Below are positions 14,698 to 29,700 of a DNA stretch of 64,000 bases, in pieces. The notes under the pieces were generated by a model. The model saw only the letters and a list, made by a program, of their open reading frames with translations. It did not search any database and was not told where the DNA came from. The stretch covers positions 2,997,560 through 3,061,559 of the forward strand of contig ML133383.1 of the NCBI GenBank assembly GCA_003864495.1, in the 5' to 3' direction. Positions within the stretch are counted from its first letter, which is position 1; each line of letters begins with the position of its first letter. Both the position numbers and the translations under genes were made by a program. Origin of the DNA: Nemopilema nomurai (lineage: Eukaryota > Cnidaria > Scyphozoa > Rhizostomeae > Rhizostomatidae).

Positions 14698-14749
14698 ATG
14701 AAGTGGGCAGAGCTGATGACTCTTTTAATCTTCGTTGTTTCTTATTGTG
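14698..14749 (+). CDS. Cadherin exon 1: start codon and signal peptide
   Basis: ATG is followed by a basic and then strongly hydrophobic stretch (MTLLIFVVSYC), a typical signal peptide. It ends in phase 1 at donor GTGAGT. The A-rich context GAAAAATG and the perfect phase match to exon 2 decide this start. Confidence 0.85.
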
Positions 14750-17700
14750 GTGAGTCGCTCGACATTTTTTTATTTAAATATCAACAACTTCTATCTAATA
14801 TCGTCACACAGAAAATGGTAATCAAAATCTAGTTTAAAAGGGAGCGTAAACTAAACAAACTCTTCTTGTGAGCTGATTTTCTGAACAATTTTCGAGGTAA
14901 AACAATTAGCACAAGTCAAGCAGCCTTTTTGGCAAAACATTGCAAAAGTTAGCTTAATGGGTGACGACCAACTTTCTAGGAACGAATCGATTCACTTGTT
15001 TGTACACGTGGATATCGCAATTTGCAATTAAATGTTTTCATCGGCTTGCTGTTTGCTTTTAATTCGCAAATAGTTGACTGTTACAAAATGTTTTTATACC
15101 CTTGATTCGTTAAACATTATTCTTTTGATATCGTTAGAATGCCAATGTTTGTACTTGCATATCCATGCCGCGCTTGCTTTTCAAAATGGATGTTTGGGGA
15201 CAGAGGACACTATTTGAACAGTTGCTATACCATAGCAAGCATTCTATGTTCATACCGGGCAATTAAATTTCTCTTTGATAACAATGAATAGAAGCGCATC
15301 TTTTTGCTTCTCAAACCACATTCCACTTCTCGATCGCTATTAGTAGCTTTCCGCCTTCGTCGTTAATCTTGCATTTCAATAAAGTTTTAGAGATAGTCAA
15401 GACCGAATAAGCAAAAATTTGTTTTTATCCACGCTGTTTATTTGCACTGTGAGCCTCTAGATAGTCGGTTTGGTAACACAAACGTTATAGCTGAACCAAA
15501 ACCTTAGAGTCATCTTCTAATGGGGTTTCATTACAAGAAGAATTCCTTCACTACACGAAAGCATTTTGTTCGTGAAAGGAGGATTTGCCTTAAACAGGGG
15601 TTTTCCAAAACAACGTTTTTCAACAGAATGCATCTTTCAGATTGACACCACATTGTCGAAAATAAATGCAGTGCTCGGCGACCTTAAAATTCAAAGGTTT
15701 AAAATCCGGCAAAATCTTTTCAACGGAGGATTAGAAGGCTCAGACAGATATTTCTTGGACGAGGCTCGTTACTCTTGTGATGTAAACAGGACCGTTATCG
15801 GCATATTACTGATTGGCTTGTTGCATAAAATATCACTTGCTCTCGCTGATTTGCATTAACAAATCCTCCGAAATATGACCCGCCACCACGTCCTTTATCA
15901 TGTCCTGTTGATACAGTAAGGAGCCTCTAGCATGTCCCCTTCAAATACACAGACTCCATAATTTTTCAGCTAGTAATTTCGTTACTTGTCTTATTGTCAA
16001 GAATATTTTTAACTGGCATTTAAAAACGATCCCGATGGTGTTTCTTATTTGACTGTGTTGTACTTGCGGTGGACATTTCACGCCTTTACATCGCTACATC
16101 TTCTTAACTATCTTGTAATTGACTTATTGACAGCATTACAGGCATTAAGTAGCTGACAACCTGTTTTCGAAGGGTACTTTAGATGATTTTCCAGAATTTT
16201 AGCACATTCAAATTGCTTGTTATTAGTTTCTCCAATATTTTAAAGGGGTCAACGCAACCAAATCTCCCGATTATTGCGTTGATTCTGCACTTGGTTTTCA
16301 TGCATAAAATTCGTTACCCACTTTGTATGAAAAATTTGTTTACTCGATCGATCGATAGCAACTTGGGGGGTTTTACCCCTCGTCCCTCTTCCAACCGCCA
16401 CTGGAACCTAGCTATCAGTTATTGCTTGAATGCAGATTAAACCCGGTCCTGAGTATTAAATCTTGTCCTTGAACGGGTGTTATTTTTGTCATAAAGCGCT
16501 CACAGTAACGTGAAAATCTTGAAGATGTTTTGGTCTTGAACTCATTCTTCCTAAATCATCTCGAAACCTTTGTAGTGTTGACGTCTCTAATCTCGTTTTG
16601 AAAAGAAGCTCCTCCCAACTGCGCAAATGCTAGCTGCGTTTCTCGATGACCTATGTATATCGTTAGCACGGAATTCGTTTGGCGATTACTAGAGGATTGT
16701 CCGTTACCCAAACATCGCAAAAGTGAATTAAGATGCCGTCGAGTCTAAACGAATCACGGCTTACGACTGGCAATGCATTTTCTGTGGCATCCTTTGTCAC
16801 CGAGCTGTTAAAAAAGGTTTGGAATTTTCGTAAGTTTTTTCGGCAATTACTGAACTTGAAGTGATCTATTTTGGGCAGGAGTTGAAAAATTTATCTATGT
16901 AAGAATAATCAGAACTGCTGGAAGACACACTGTGGCATTCCTTTGCCTAAACCCTAATTAAAGAGCTGCAGTTGTTTCGACAAAGTAACGGCATGCGTTG
17001 CTTCTCAACAACTTAGCATATTTGCTTTTGTGCCATGTAAGTCATTATTGTTGCTAATACTGTATTGTAAAATGCGTGGGCAAGAAGACATCCTCAAGAT
17101 CTCATTTAACCAGCCTCGATATTTCAAACTTAGAATGGGCTTAGTCGACAGAAGGTGAATTGTGTTCCTCAACAGGCTTCCATCTTGTGACCGTTCCTCC
17201 TTCTCAGTGGTCAAGCATTCAAGTTCCTTTTTAATCGTACGAATGCCGTTCAGAACTGGTCTAAACTTACTCTAGCACAACCTCTACGCTTTTCGCAAGC
17301 CTATACTCCAAGCTAAGATAACCAATTACATCCCTGCGTGAAAGTCCTTCTGAGCAACTTTTGAACAATATTAACAGCATTTGCTTATAGGGTAGGGGGT
17401 ATATTTAAGTATTTTTAAAATCGAATGTCATTAATTTGCAGTGGCGCCTTTCACACAAGATTTACTCCAATCAATAACACACTGGATAATCATACGATGC
17501 AATGTTGGGCTGCGAGAATGCCAGTCAACTAGATGTCCTTGTTTAATGTTCACTCTATGTAGGAGCCTTTGTTTGTGTATGAAGCAAATGGCGGTCTTTG
17601 ACAATAGCTCGTTTTCGGGCTATTTACGGGAAGAGGAATTGAATCATTTAAATTAAAGCCACTTATGTTCATCCTCAGGCTCTAGTTGTTAAGCTTTGAT

Positions 17701-20700
17701 AGCTGTCAGCAAGTAATGGCGCCGATTTCTCCCTCTGTTGCCCCCTTTTGTTTCCCTTCGTAGGCCAATCACGGAATGAGCGTCTAATTTTGTTTGCCTG
17801 TATGCAGACTAGACGGAGGCAAATATCCTCAAAAGAGGCGCTCTGTGCATACCCCTTTTAAAATGGCAAATCCAGTATTTCCGTTTTGTCTATTTCACGA
17901 CATGCATCAAAAGCCGTTTTCTTTTCAAATGAGAACAAAATCTTCTGTTCCGTTTCCTATAAACAATTAGCGAATTAATTCGTCTAATTCTTGTATTATC
18001 TTTATCAAATATGTCCTATGTTGTACTAAAATGTATCTGAAGAAATAAAGTTATCTGCCCACAACGGATTGGAAGCATTGTTTCACTGCATCCCTCCTTT
18101 GTTCCCTTGTTCTTGGTTCTGCCCAGATTAGAACCTGTTTTGGATATTGCTGCATGCTGTACAACACTATTAAAGTTCCTTCAAATTCATCCATAAAAGT
18201 TAAGATTATCAAAGTAGACCATTCACTCGGATTGCAAATGATTTTCTTTTCCAGCGCCTGATTTTATAAATTGCAGCATAAATTACCGCCGAACCCATAT
18301 CCACTTTCTGTCTTTCTTCTTCACTGTCTTTACTTGTCGCAACATTTTGCTTAGACTTGCAGTATCAAGGCCGTATCTTTCCGCCCGCGTACCCCTCGAT
18401 GACCCCAGCCCCCAAAAATCCACCCTCCCAGCGGAGACGAATGTTACACCTGACAGGGGAATGGCTCAAGGAGTTGCAATTACGGCACAACAAGAACTGG
18501 AAATATGGCTGTTTTCCATTGTGATTTGTAACCTCGCTTATCTCATTCACCAGTTTAACTCAAATAGACGAGAACTTGTTGTCTGACTCAATTGTAATAT
18601 TGATGTTCCTAAACCAATTTAGGGAGGAAATATTTACATAATACAACATTGATAAGGCAAATTTGTGTTTGCTCAATTGCGATCAAGTTTTGTCCAACAA
18701 AGACGAAATGTAGCAACAGAATCCTCTATTCAAGATACAGTTGGCATTATCATCAATGCACCGTCTTAAAATGGTTTAGTGTTTCAATGCGTCACCACGT
18801 GTTATTTACCCTGGGAAATTGTAGTCTGCAGAGGAAATAAGCCTAGAAGAGACGTTATTATGTTCACTCTAATATTCCCAAATCCCTAATTGAAGGGGGG
18901 TCTAATAAGCAAGGGTTTGGCGTTTTTCAAACAAACCCTAAAATGGGGGGTCATAGTAGATTGAAATGCTTAGATTTAGAGTGACTTTTTGCATGAAATA
19001 CATTACTAGGGGGTGTTGATAAATGAATTTCTGAAAATTGGAGTGTACCCCCTTCCCCTTACAATCAGTAACTTACAATCAGGAACTTGTGCTTCTTCCA
19101 ATACCTTAGAATTAAAGGCGCCTGTTTTATTTCCCCCAAAACCTTGATGTAACTTTCCCAGTTCCGTCTCCCCCTGTTAATTTATGTACTTACTTCACCT
19201 ACCAAAGTGTAGAATAGTCTTCCCAAATCGACGATTTTCGTATCTTTGGAAGGGTATTCAGGTGCGGCAAAGATGTGGGAGGGGTGTGCTGAAAAGAGCC
19301 TATAAACATGGACAGTGAATGTGGAATTTTTCGGACAAAAGGGATAAAAGTTCAACTTTTGCAGAACTTAGCGTTTCAATGTCCTTCTATCATGCATCTC
19401 AAACTATTGACTGACAAACGTTTCCCGAGTGAAGGACCCCTCTTCAACAAGGCGAGGAAGATATTTCTGTATCCAAGCATTTCAAGTTACTTTTTATTGT
19501 TGTGCTGAATAGATTTGAAAATTTAAGTAAGGTCCTTCAGCTAACTAAATGTATGGTGGAAAAGAGCGACTTCATGGTTATCCCTTATGTCAGTTACGAA
19601 TTTAAAACAGACAATGTCATTCAATTTATCGAATATCTTGTTTGCTATATTCCATTATACTTTGGTTACAGATTGTGAAAACCACAGGCCAAGATTTGCC
19701 AACACAATTCTTGTGGTTCCCACTACCGAAGGCACTCCTGCTGGTAAGTTTTCCTTTCCATTTTTCTCCTTAATTTGAGTAATTTTGCTTGACTAGACAT
19801 ATATCTGCCTCCTACGCATGTGCAAGTTCTGAGCAGTGAGCTCCCAAGTGCTATGTCCCCTGTGCAAATAACTTCAGTGTGATACTCAATATCGCATGAC
19901 GTAATGCAGATGGAAGGCTTGGATGCAGATACACTGAGCCTCAGTGCCATTTCCTAGCTCCACACCCTTATGCTGAAAACATCTGATAGTCAGAGTATCA
20001 AAAGGTGACTAGGCTGCACTAATTGCTATGTGTACGCGAGGCAGAAATGCACTTTGCAGAAGTAACTTTGTAAATCAAGAGAAGAAGAACCAATGATAAA
20101 ATTTTGTGCAAAGGTTGATAAACTGTTCAGAGAAAGCAACCATCTCAAAACGAGTGAAAGCTGATGAAACAATTAGCTCATTGCGGGTCGAAAACCACGT
20201 GAAAAGGAGCGCCTGATTGGCTGGGTTGTGACCAATCAACGTCCATATACACCGAGTAGAGTAAAAGTAAATTCTGTTTGTCTAGACAGAGCAGTGTTAT
20301 GTGTTGATATGAAGACAAACTCCTAGTTCGAAAATTGGATAGCCAAATCATATTTTGTGTAGCGTGTTCTACATTCCGAGCCTCACGTCAGCAAAATATT
20401 GGTACGCTACTAAACATTTGTGCTGGATAGAGATGCAACTCTTCAACTAGAAAAAAGAAATATTGCCTTATTATTGTAGACCACAGGTAGATTAAAGAGT
20501 TTAAAACAGAATTTAATTGCTTGGAAATAGGGATGAGATCCAAAGTTAGAAAATATTTATTGATAGGGACAGGATTTGAAGAATCAAATTGTATCTGCAA
20601 TTATAAGTCATCTTGTTGTTGATTGCAAGAAAACCATATTTCGCCAATGGGCTCTCTACTTGCTACAGTCTGCTGCTGCCCTTGGAGAGAGTTCAGAACC

Positions 20701-23700
20701 ACTATTTATCACTGAGTTGTACCACTGTGCATTAGAGTCAATGACGGAGAATCAGAACGCGTGAAGCAACGATTGATTCGAGTTTATCACTGTCGATTGG
20801 GGCAGGTCATTGTCGATAAGAGTGACCCAGGTGAACTTGTACCGCGGCCTACTCTGTTGCCGCTTCGCTCGACCGTCCACAGCGCATACGGCTCATAGCC
20901 AAACTGATGCATATTCGCGCGCTAATCCGCTTTGCCGTTTGGTCTATGGCGTGCTCAGTGTCATTAAGCAGGCCTTATCTCTGGAGCCAGTATTAAGTCG
21001 CGTAGCAGATTTCGTTTTCCCAGCAAAGTTTTTTGTTTCGAATTTTTGCAAGGCGTGCTCGGTGCCTAAGCGGATAACAGAACACCTTCCAATGAGGCGA
21101 GTTTTGGGTTTAGGGGGCGATTTCCCTCGAATGAATGGGACTAATCTGGGAGTAGCAGCAAATGGCTGTTCTCTCGAGCATATCGTTAACCCTTCGCTCA
21201 GATTGCCGCCCCATCAGCGCGATTGTTCACGCTGGACCTACTGCTGCTTTGGTCCTCGGTTCTGCCAGAAGAAAGACTGTCACGAGATCGCTGCGGCTCT
21301 TGATTTTCTATGTCTGCCCATCTGTCTGCCTGTCTTTTTTTGTTTACTGGGTTACTTCAGTCAGTTTAAAGGCATCTGGTTTACTTTCTTCTATGCTGGG
21401 GATTCACGGAGGTTTACTTTCTTCTAAGGCTAACCTCATTTACAGTGTTGTAAAGAGAGTTTTCAACTCTTGCATTCAGGCATCGCATCGCCCTTGCCAT
21501 GACTCAATGCTGGATGGCATTAGCCACTTCTTCTTGACTATATCTCTGTCTGTCCTGACACCATGAAATTTGTGAAGTCTCGATGTTCACATGCAACTGA
21601 AATGCCTTTACGTCATATCTATTTCCTTGTTTTGGCAAACCAGCTATGATCTATTATCTATAGCTATGATCTAAAAAGAGCCCAAAAAGACAGAAATAGT
21701 TGAATCTTTCTCATACTCAACACCTTTGTGGTTATCATAAAAGCAAATGGTTCAAACATACGTTATATTTCATGATAAACTGTGGACTGTTTTGCTGTTT
21801 TCGTGTTCTATTTCACTTCCGAGAACTATTTAACCTCCATTAAATTTTAGATAAATCCTGTGCCTCGATTGGAGGTATGGAAGCGTCTTTTGTAGAGATA
21901 ATTTGAGAGTTTGAAAGTATGGCAGCTCTTTCATGGCAACAAAGACCCTGCCCATGTGTCAAGGGACAGTGGGAAATCCTCCACGTTTGTTAATATTGTA
22001 TCCAGAGACACAGCAGAGCCCCAACCCAAAGTTAGAATGTCAAGGAGAAGCCTTTGGGTAACACGATTAGTGACTCCTTCTTCGGGTATTTGCCTGGTCT
22101 ATTTGGCTTTTCAATCAACTGCAAATTTTGTTATGAAGTATCTCTGTTTGAGATTTTTATCGAAAAATAGTAAATTAAAGAATCCATTTTGGTACAATCG
22201 TTTCTACGACTTGATAAATTTATGAGTGAGGTGTTTTTCCAACTTGTTTTGCCAACTCGATTTTGCCAATTCAAGGCAGATTCAATGTTTTTGCAATACT
22301 CTCAGGTATATCTGATGTGCTGGATTTACTTTATTCTCTTACGTAGTTCTTTTCTCTTCAACCAAATGATGTTCATTCGTTTCCAAAATACGCCTACTCT
22401 GTCGCCATTGACACGGAATGAAGGCTTACCAGAATCAAGATTACGTCTGGCTACCTTAGTGCCTCTAGGTACCTCGGTACATTTCGATTGAGTTATCTGT
22501 CCTCAGCTGACAGGTCTGATAAGCACTACCTGTTATTGAAAACCACTACATTGAAACCAGACGACAATTCAAATGACCTAGTAATTTTGACCTCTTCCAC
22601 GCTGCCTTAGTAGCACAACAATTTATTGCCTTCCAACTTCATTTATTGAAGACATGACACAAGCTTATGCCTTAGTGTCTCTTTTGCCGTTTCTTCAATC
22701 GAATTTTTTCCAATCAGAAGTCTTTGGTTTCTTTCCTTCCTTCAAATGCTGCACAGAAGCTTCACTACCTCGTATACATTGACTACGATTCAGTTTGAAG
22801 AAGCACATACTACGATTCCTAGTTATAAATCTCGCTCTTTAAGCCATCTCTCTACCATCAACAGCATAATGTTTAGATTGTCTTTATGTCTGAGTTTAAT
22901 GCAGTAAGCCGTTTCAACGTGTTTGTGACTTCAATGCCCACAATCTTGAGGTGTGCTTAAACCTAAAGATGACCTACGCCTAGGTCAATTCAAATTGGCC
23001 TCTTTCTAATGCCCAGAATGTACTTTCGGTTTAACCAACCAGCGCTCCTTGGGAGCTGACCCATTCACACTTACCCAGGATACATCGGGCTCCATTAAAC
23101 TTACATTAAGAGTCACAATTCAGTCTCACGATTCATCGTTCAAGTGAAGCCTAATTGGAAATTCAAGTTACTCTTCGACGTGTAATTCATCTTCTCTTTG
23201 CACTGGTGTCCGTGGTGGGTTGGCTGAATTGGTATTCTGTCGGAGTTACCACCACAGAAGCAGGTCCTCGCAGCAATCTTTCCCCGCAATTCACCAAGGA
23301 TAATTAAGAGCTTGAATTGTGTTAGCACGATTCACCTTTAGAACTAAAAGATGCTGAACGGTGACTTGAATTCTCGACACTTATGAGCTTTGCTTTCCTG
23401 TTGTGTCATTGATGATGCACCTAATGTCATCAACCGCATTCGCGTGCATACTTAACTAAGCAGAGCAAGATGAATGCTAGCTTATACATCTACTAAAAGC
23501 AGGACTCTGATGAATCGCTTTGCTTATTGTGTCCGCTCCATATGCGCACTACGGTTGTCAGAGCGTAGCACGCTTGGAGCATAGATGATCTCACGCTCTT
23601 CCTAGTCTGTAGTAGTCACTAATTTAGCTTTGTATTTTAGAAGAGAAGCATCCTTCATCCCGTATTCAAGTAGAACTACTTTGGGTATTCCTCTCGTTTT

Positions 23701-26700
23701 TGTGTAGTTGTCTGACTTTGTCTGATAAGAAACCTAATCAGCAAATTAAATCTGTTCCTTCAATTTACGCCGTATAATGTTACCTTATACGCCCACAGAG
23801 AGATTTGACATAAGGGCTTTACTTTCTACCCTATCTCCACTGTTTAGTTTGGAAATCGCAACAGTGGAAAGGTGACACTGAATTAATTTTAGGCTAAGTG
23901 ATTGCAGATAGCTCCACAACCATTCCCAAAGACGACATTGGAAATTTTCGCAAACTATTAACAGACATTCTCGAAGTTTTCTCCATCTCTGTGGAGTCAT
24001 CTCCATCTCTGTGTTCATCTCTGTATCATTCCTACCCATCTGTATCATTTCAATCACACCGTACCAATTGTTGCCTCGACAACATTTGTTGACCCTGCTT
24101 TTGGCAATATTATTTCTAAGATCACACGGACAATTCGCTGTTAACCAACAATTACATTATTTCTTTCGAAGTAACATAAGTTTGCGTGTTATTTGCTTTC
24201 GCGCTGGTTTGTCGAAGCAGACAAATTTGCACGCTCCGTTGACAAGGCTGTATTCCACTACCTGCTGGAAGTCAAACAGCTTTCACAGCATTCAGCTTCC
24301 CATTGCTTCCCTAACAATCTCCATCTACGTCTGAATTCAGCGCAAGGCTATTGTCAGTGTATTAATCTGAATGGCTTCGTGTGGCTGCAAACAGTGCTTC
24401 TTCTACGGGCCCATCCTATCACTAATAAGGCGGGTTGTGTCAGCTCTGCTCAATCTTCATTCAGTGCACTGAAATTTGCTTTTAATTTGCAATTCACGGT
24501 CAGTTACTCACCGTGTACATGACTGGACAGTACGATTCAATGCTCCACGGACCTATCTTCTCAAAGACGCCATATTCACGCCCTTTTGTACACAATCAGA
24601 CAAAAAGAGGCATTTCCATGGTTTATGCCAATCTGCATCAAAACAAAACTAAGTTTAGATGCTTTCAAGCTGCTTATATGTTTAAACACACAATCACAGT
24701 CGCTTGGTGCGTTGTTTATCAGTTCATCCTTGAGGGAATAAGATTCTTATTAGCCGCCTGCAAGACTCTCTTCTATAACCTATGATTGCTTGTTGTTTGT
24801 TGGTGTAAATTTGTCAGCAAAATACCAGTATATCGATAAACAATCACAAGAGGCTTACTAGGCATTGCTAATGTTCTTGGATTGACCGTCTCTTTGCAAG
24901 AGCGAGAACGACTACCCAATGTTTTCTACAAGTTAAATGTGAAGTTAAAGGAATATAATCGAAGGCCTATAGTTATCATTTATAATTTTGTAAAAATGAA
25001 AATGATCTGATTGGTGTTTCAAGATGATGTCTTTGTCTAGTGACAGTTTTGGCTCCTTCTCGTGTCCTTCTTATCAAAATGGAGCATCCCTTCACCATAT
25101 TCGAAAAAAGCATTCAGCATATCTTCATAATAGCGGTTAATTAGCTTGGTCGTCTTCTTTGCTTGTTTTGCCCCACTGATAAATCTGTATACGTCAACAA
25201 GGAGGACCTAAAGAGAATGGCAAGAGCGAATGCAAGGGCCCCTTTTTTTCTAAAGAGTGTACCCAGTTTTCTCTCCTAAAATTTAAGTCTTTTTGGAGCA
25301 TACGATCCGAGACAAATAGGTGGATCATGATGAAAAGTTTCCGTCATCGAAAAGTATTTAATATTTTTTGGAGTTCCATGTAAAATTTCTTAGGAATTTC
25401 AATGCTTTGCTTGCCAATGTAGAACAACAAGGCTTGCCTTCTTTGTTCAAGAAAATTTCCAGAATTGCAAAATCCAAGAATCCTGTTTAATTATGTCTCT
25501 AGGTGGACAACATGATTTCAGGCATTTGTTTACAGTAAGGCTAGCTGTTCATATTTTGTTGTTTACACCTAAGCAGGTAAACCTATGAAAAATCGATCGG
25601 GCGAGTACGTAAAACGATTGCCGGGCCCTCTGAAGACGGCCAACAGCCGCGCGCCACCTTCGATCTTTGGCCGTACAGGTGGCATCTGCTCAGGGGGGCA
25701 ACCGCCTAAGGTGGTCGCTTTTGTATTGTTTGGAAAAATCTAGAAAACATTGCAACATTTGCTGAAGCTGTAGTATTGCTGACTTGGAAAATACATAGAA
25801 CTTTCCGTTTAATTTTTGATGAAGAACTGCAAAAGCTGTTCATTATTGTCAAAGACAAGACAGTAAATTGGTGTCTCTTTTGTTCCGCCATAGTCTTCTT
25901 CCGCCCATTAGCAGTTTACAAGATGGTCTAATCAAGTAGGTGGAGTAAGATGCCCACATGATGTTTTACTTTTGTGCAAAACGGGAGTATGGGAATCAAA
26001 AGATTTCAATAAGGAGCACTGTCAAATTCTATTAGGGTTTTGATGTACGCTGGAGCACCTTTCATTTGAGATTTCGGTCATCACTCTCAAACAACGAAGC
26101 TTTCAGTTTAAGGAACTGAATAATCTCATATCGATTTCTATAGCAAACTATCGCTTTATTTTTGAAAACACCAACTTAGAGCCTGTTGACTCCTTCGCAG
26201 CTGTGCTGCCTTTAATAATCACCTGTACAAACACACCCATCAGGAACAGCCAATGTCCTTCTCGCCTCGTTCTCCTCGCGTCATTTCAGCAGGCCATTTG
26301 TTTCCGCGTATCTGCATCTTTTGTTTACATCCTGCTCTAAGTTTGTGCGAGAACTGCTCGATTTTTGGGTCGGTGCACGTTGCCCGATGGAATCTTATCG
26401 CAAATTCTAAGCCTGCAATTTCGCTCATGCAGTTATCCGCTACTGCGAAACGCATTGTCCGATAGCAGTGTTGGATGATCTTTTAAACTTAACAGCCAAC
26501 CACGCGGTTATCAGCCAGGTTTTCCTGCTTTTCAGATAATGTGGACCTTCTTCCAAATCTTAGGCTTTCTTTACGGCCTCTTCAAATGCTGCTTTTAACA
26601 TTAAAGATTAACGAGCTAATAGAGTTCAGCTTGATTGCAAGTTTGAAGAAGATAAGCTTCCAATGTGCTCGCAACTGTGTTTGTCAAACATGTTTTCATG

Positions 26701-29700
26701 CCTCGGTTACTTTTTAAATAATAATGCTGTCTGATTTCCAGAAATGGTAGTTTAACCCTTAACACAGTAGCTAGAAGTTCTGATACGGGCGCCAATGCAT
26801 TTCTTGGAGATAGTTTCCCTTAACAATTCTGTACAGCTTCTATGCTGGAGAGATATACCTTCCCGCGGTGTCAAAGTCTAAACTCCCCGTTGCTTTATAG
26901 ATAATCTTCTTCGTTGTCTGTGGCTGTTTGATACCCATGTTTTTCTAAGTTCCAGCGATACATTTGCCTTTGTTTCTCATTTCAGGCTCCATCATTGCCA
27001 TTATCCAGGCCTCAGATCCTGACAATGACGTCATCTCGTATAATCTGGGAGATGACGCCCGTGGTTTGTTTAGGATCAACAAGGACACAGGTGAACTTAC
27101 TCTGAACAAAGTGTTGGATAGAGAAAAGAATGTAAGTTATCATGCTTTCTCTTACAAATTCACTGGATTTCTCTTTCTTCACCTGTAAGTTTTGATAGAG
27201 ATCAGGATACACCCATCGATTTTCATTTGCCATCAACGTTGCAGACGATAAGTGAAGTGATGTCATCTTCGTCTAGGAAGTTTCGTGGATTTGGAATCAA
27301 CAAATCTATCAAAGCAAATTTGTTTTGGCTGCAAGCCCTAGCTCAAGCCTTGTAATTTGGAAGATACCTTTTTTGATTTAGACCTTCTTTAAGAATGAAG
27401 ACAATTTCTTTCGAACTCCAATTGAAGCGAACCTATATCCACGAATTTACTTGAATGATTGGCAGAGGCAATCAAATTAGAGAGGCAATCAAGTCAATAT
27501 GAAAATTTATGATCTGAAGAGCATTTTCGTCTTGAAGACTAGTATTTGGAGGATGCACATTTAAGACCTCGTCTGGAATTAACGAACGGTTCTTTCTCTA
27601 TTTTCATCTAAGGACATCATCACATTCACCATCTACGCGGCGGACAATGTCGAGCCAGATAAGAAGGTAATCTTCTTCCTGCTATCTTAAATCAATCGCT
27701 GATCGTGGAAACATCTTCAAGGCAGGGCCATAAAAAAATTCCTTTAAAGTTAACAGTGGACAAAAATGTATTACTTCTTTCACATAACTATAAGACTATG
27801 GAAAACTTTTTGCTCTAGTTTCTGCAAAAACAAGCGATCCTTGATTATAAATTTTAGTCCCTGTATAAATCTTATAAATTATAAATCTTAGTATTAAATT
27901 ATAAATTCCCTGTTAAAGGTTGTCACGCAGTTTTTTGGCATTCGTAAAAACACTCTTAATGTTCACCATTCACCAAAACACTCTTATTGATCGATGGATG
28001 ATCACCGAATCATTATATTGCCACTACTAAGACAAAGCATTGCTAATGAAAAATGATTGTTCTATTGATTAGATGATTGCTCATTACGGTCTCTTTTAGA
28101 CAAGCATTCGAGTGAGTGTACACGTGAAAGATGTCAATGACAACCCTCCAATTTTTACCGGCACACCCTACATTGCTAATATCAGCGAGGTAATTATTTA
28201 GCAACCAGCCAAAGTTTGTCACAATTCTCTCTGCGAACTGTTAGAAAGGGGCGCAGATCTGCAATACCAAGATTGCAAATATTTATGGTCACCTGGAGCC
28301 AAGAAATTCTCTTCTCACTTTCATTTCTTATTAGACCGCTATATGTCTGCTTAAAAAGGGCTATCTTCCCTGAATTCCTAAAGATGTTTTCTTAACTAGC
28401 TTTGACTTGTGCCCTGCAAGCTATAGGATAGAATAGAGCTATAGCTTTAGAAATGAAGACAACATGGCATGAACGAGTTTTGTGTAGACTGTGCACTGTA
28501 TATCAAGGACTCCGACGCAGGTTGGAAAGTGGAGGGGCCAAGGAAGATTTTAACAATCATAACAAAAGATATTTAGAAAGGCTCTATTGTTTTACAAAAA
28601 AGTGCGGGGGCCATGGCCCCCCGGCCCCCCCTTTATCGGAGGCCCTGTATATGGTATAATCGACTTACGGTTTATTGTTTATTTTATCAGAATGCGGACA
28701 TCGACACATTCATATTCAGAGTGACTGCTTCAGATGCTGATCAAATGCAGGAGCTGATATATGACATCGCTGATGGCAATATTGTGAGTATTGGTGCAAT
28801 ATCATTATACCCATATCAAAATCCGAAAATGTAGAAGTAAAATTGAAAATTTTTTATGCTAAAGAATTGGGTCTATGAAAAACAACGCATAATCGAGATT
28901 CTATCATCAAGATATTTGCTTTCCTTCTTCAGAGAAATTTGGAGTAGCCTTCTAGAGAAAAAAACAGGCAAAGGCTAGATACAATTTCAGTAGAGCAAAC
29001 ACCAGCAATAGAGAGCCTAAGTTAAAAAGCCTTGAAGATTTATTCCCCGAATGATATAACACCTATACAAGGTTGCATAGCGTTGTTATTGATGGGTGTA
29101 AACACCGTCCTGAAAAGCAGTGTGCGAACCCATTTAAGTTTCTCCAATACAACGGCCATAATGCTGCGAATGTCTTGGAACGCTAGGCATCCATTAGACA
29201 AGCTCAATGTCTATTCACAAGTTGGATTCCCAAGACGCAGCCGCCTGTTATCCAAGCCAATCAGCGGCGGGTGCCGTCTCGCAATCGACCAATCAGCGGC
29301 GGGTGCCGTCTCGCAATCGACCAATCAGGCTTTGATCCTCTTCATCCACATAGAATAGGCCTTTAATTACCTTTTAATGGCGTGTTAGGTTTTCTTGAAA
29401 TGCGAATCTTTGCGTTCATTAATGATTCCCTGCGGTTCCAAAGCCTATTTAACACCGACCAAACTCCAAGCCATGAATTGTTGTTTTTCGTTTTGCACAA
29501 ACTCCTCAATTTCATCGTCTTGTATGTTGAAAAATGTCTAAAATGCTTAAAATTTTTGAAGAAATAATCGATGTTTGGGTGCTTATAGCGGCTAGGTCTC
29601 TTCAGAGACATCAATTAGCGTTTTAAAATTTATTAACTACGAAATGCCTTGATGCTGTTTTTTATCCATTCCAAAAATCTTGAAGTGTCGATAACGACAA

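Larger units (their letters stand above)
19744..26985 (+). other. Cadherin intron 2
   Basis: This 7.2-kb intron is the longest of the gene. It contains a second copy of the CCAAT inverted-repeat module (20213-20238), a GC-rich island with overlapping open frames (20800-21566) and a 20-bp direct repeat CTCCATCTCTGTG at 23981 and 24001. I find no exon supported by splice sites and sequence together. Confidence 0.65.
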
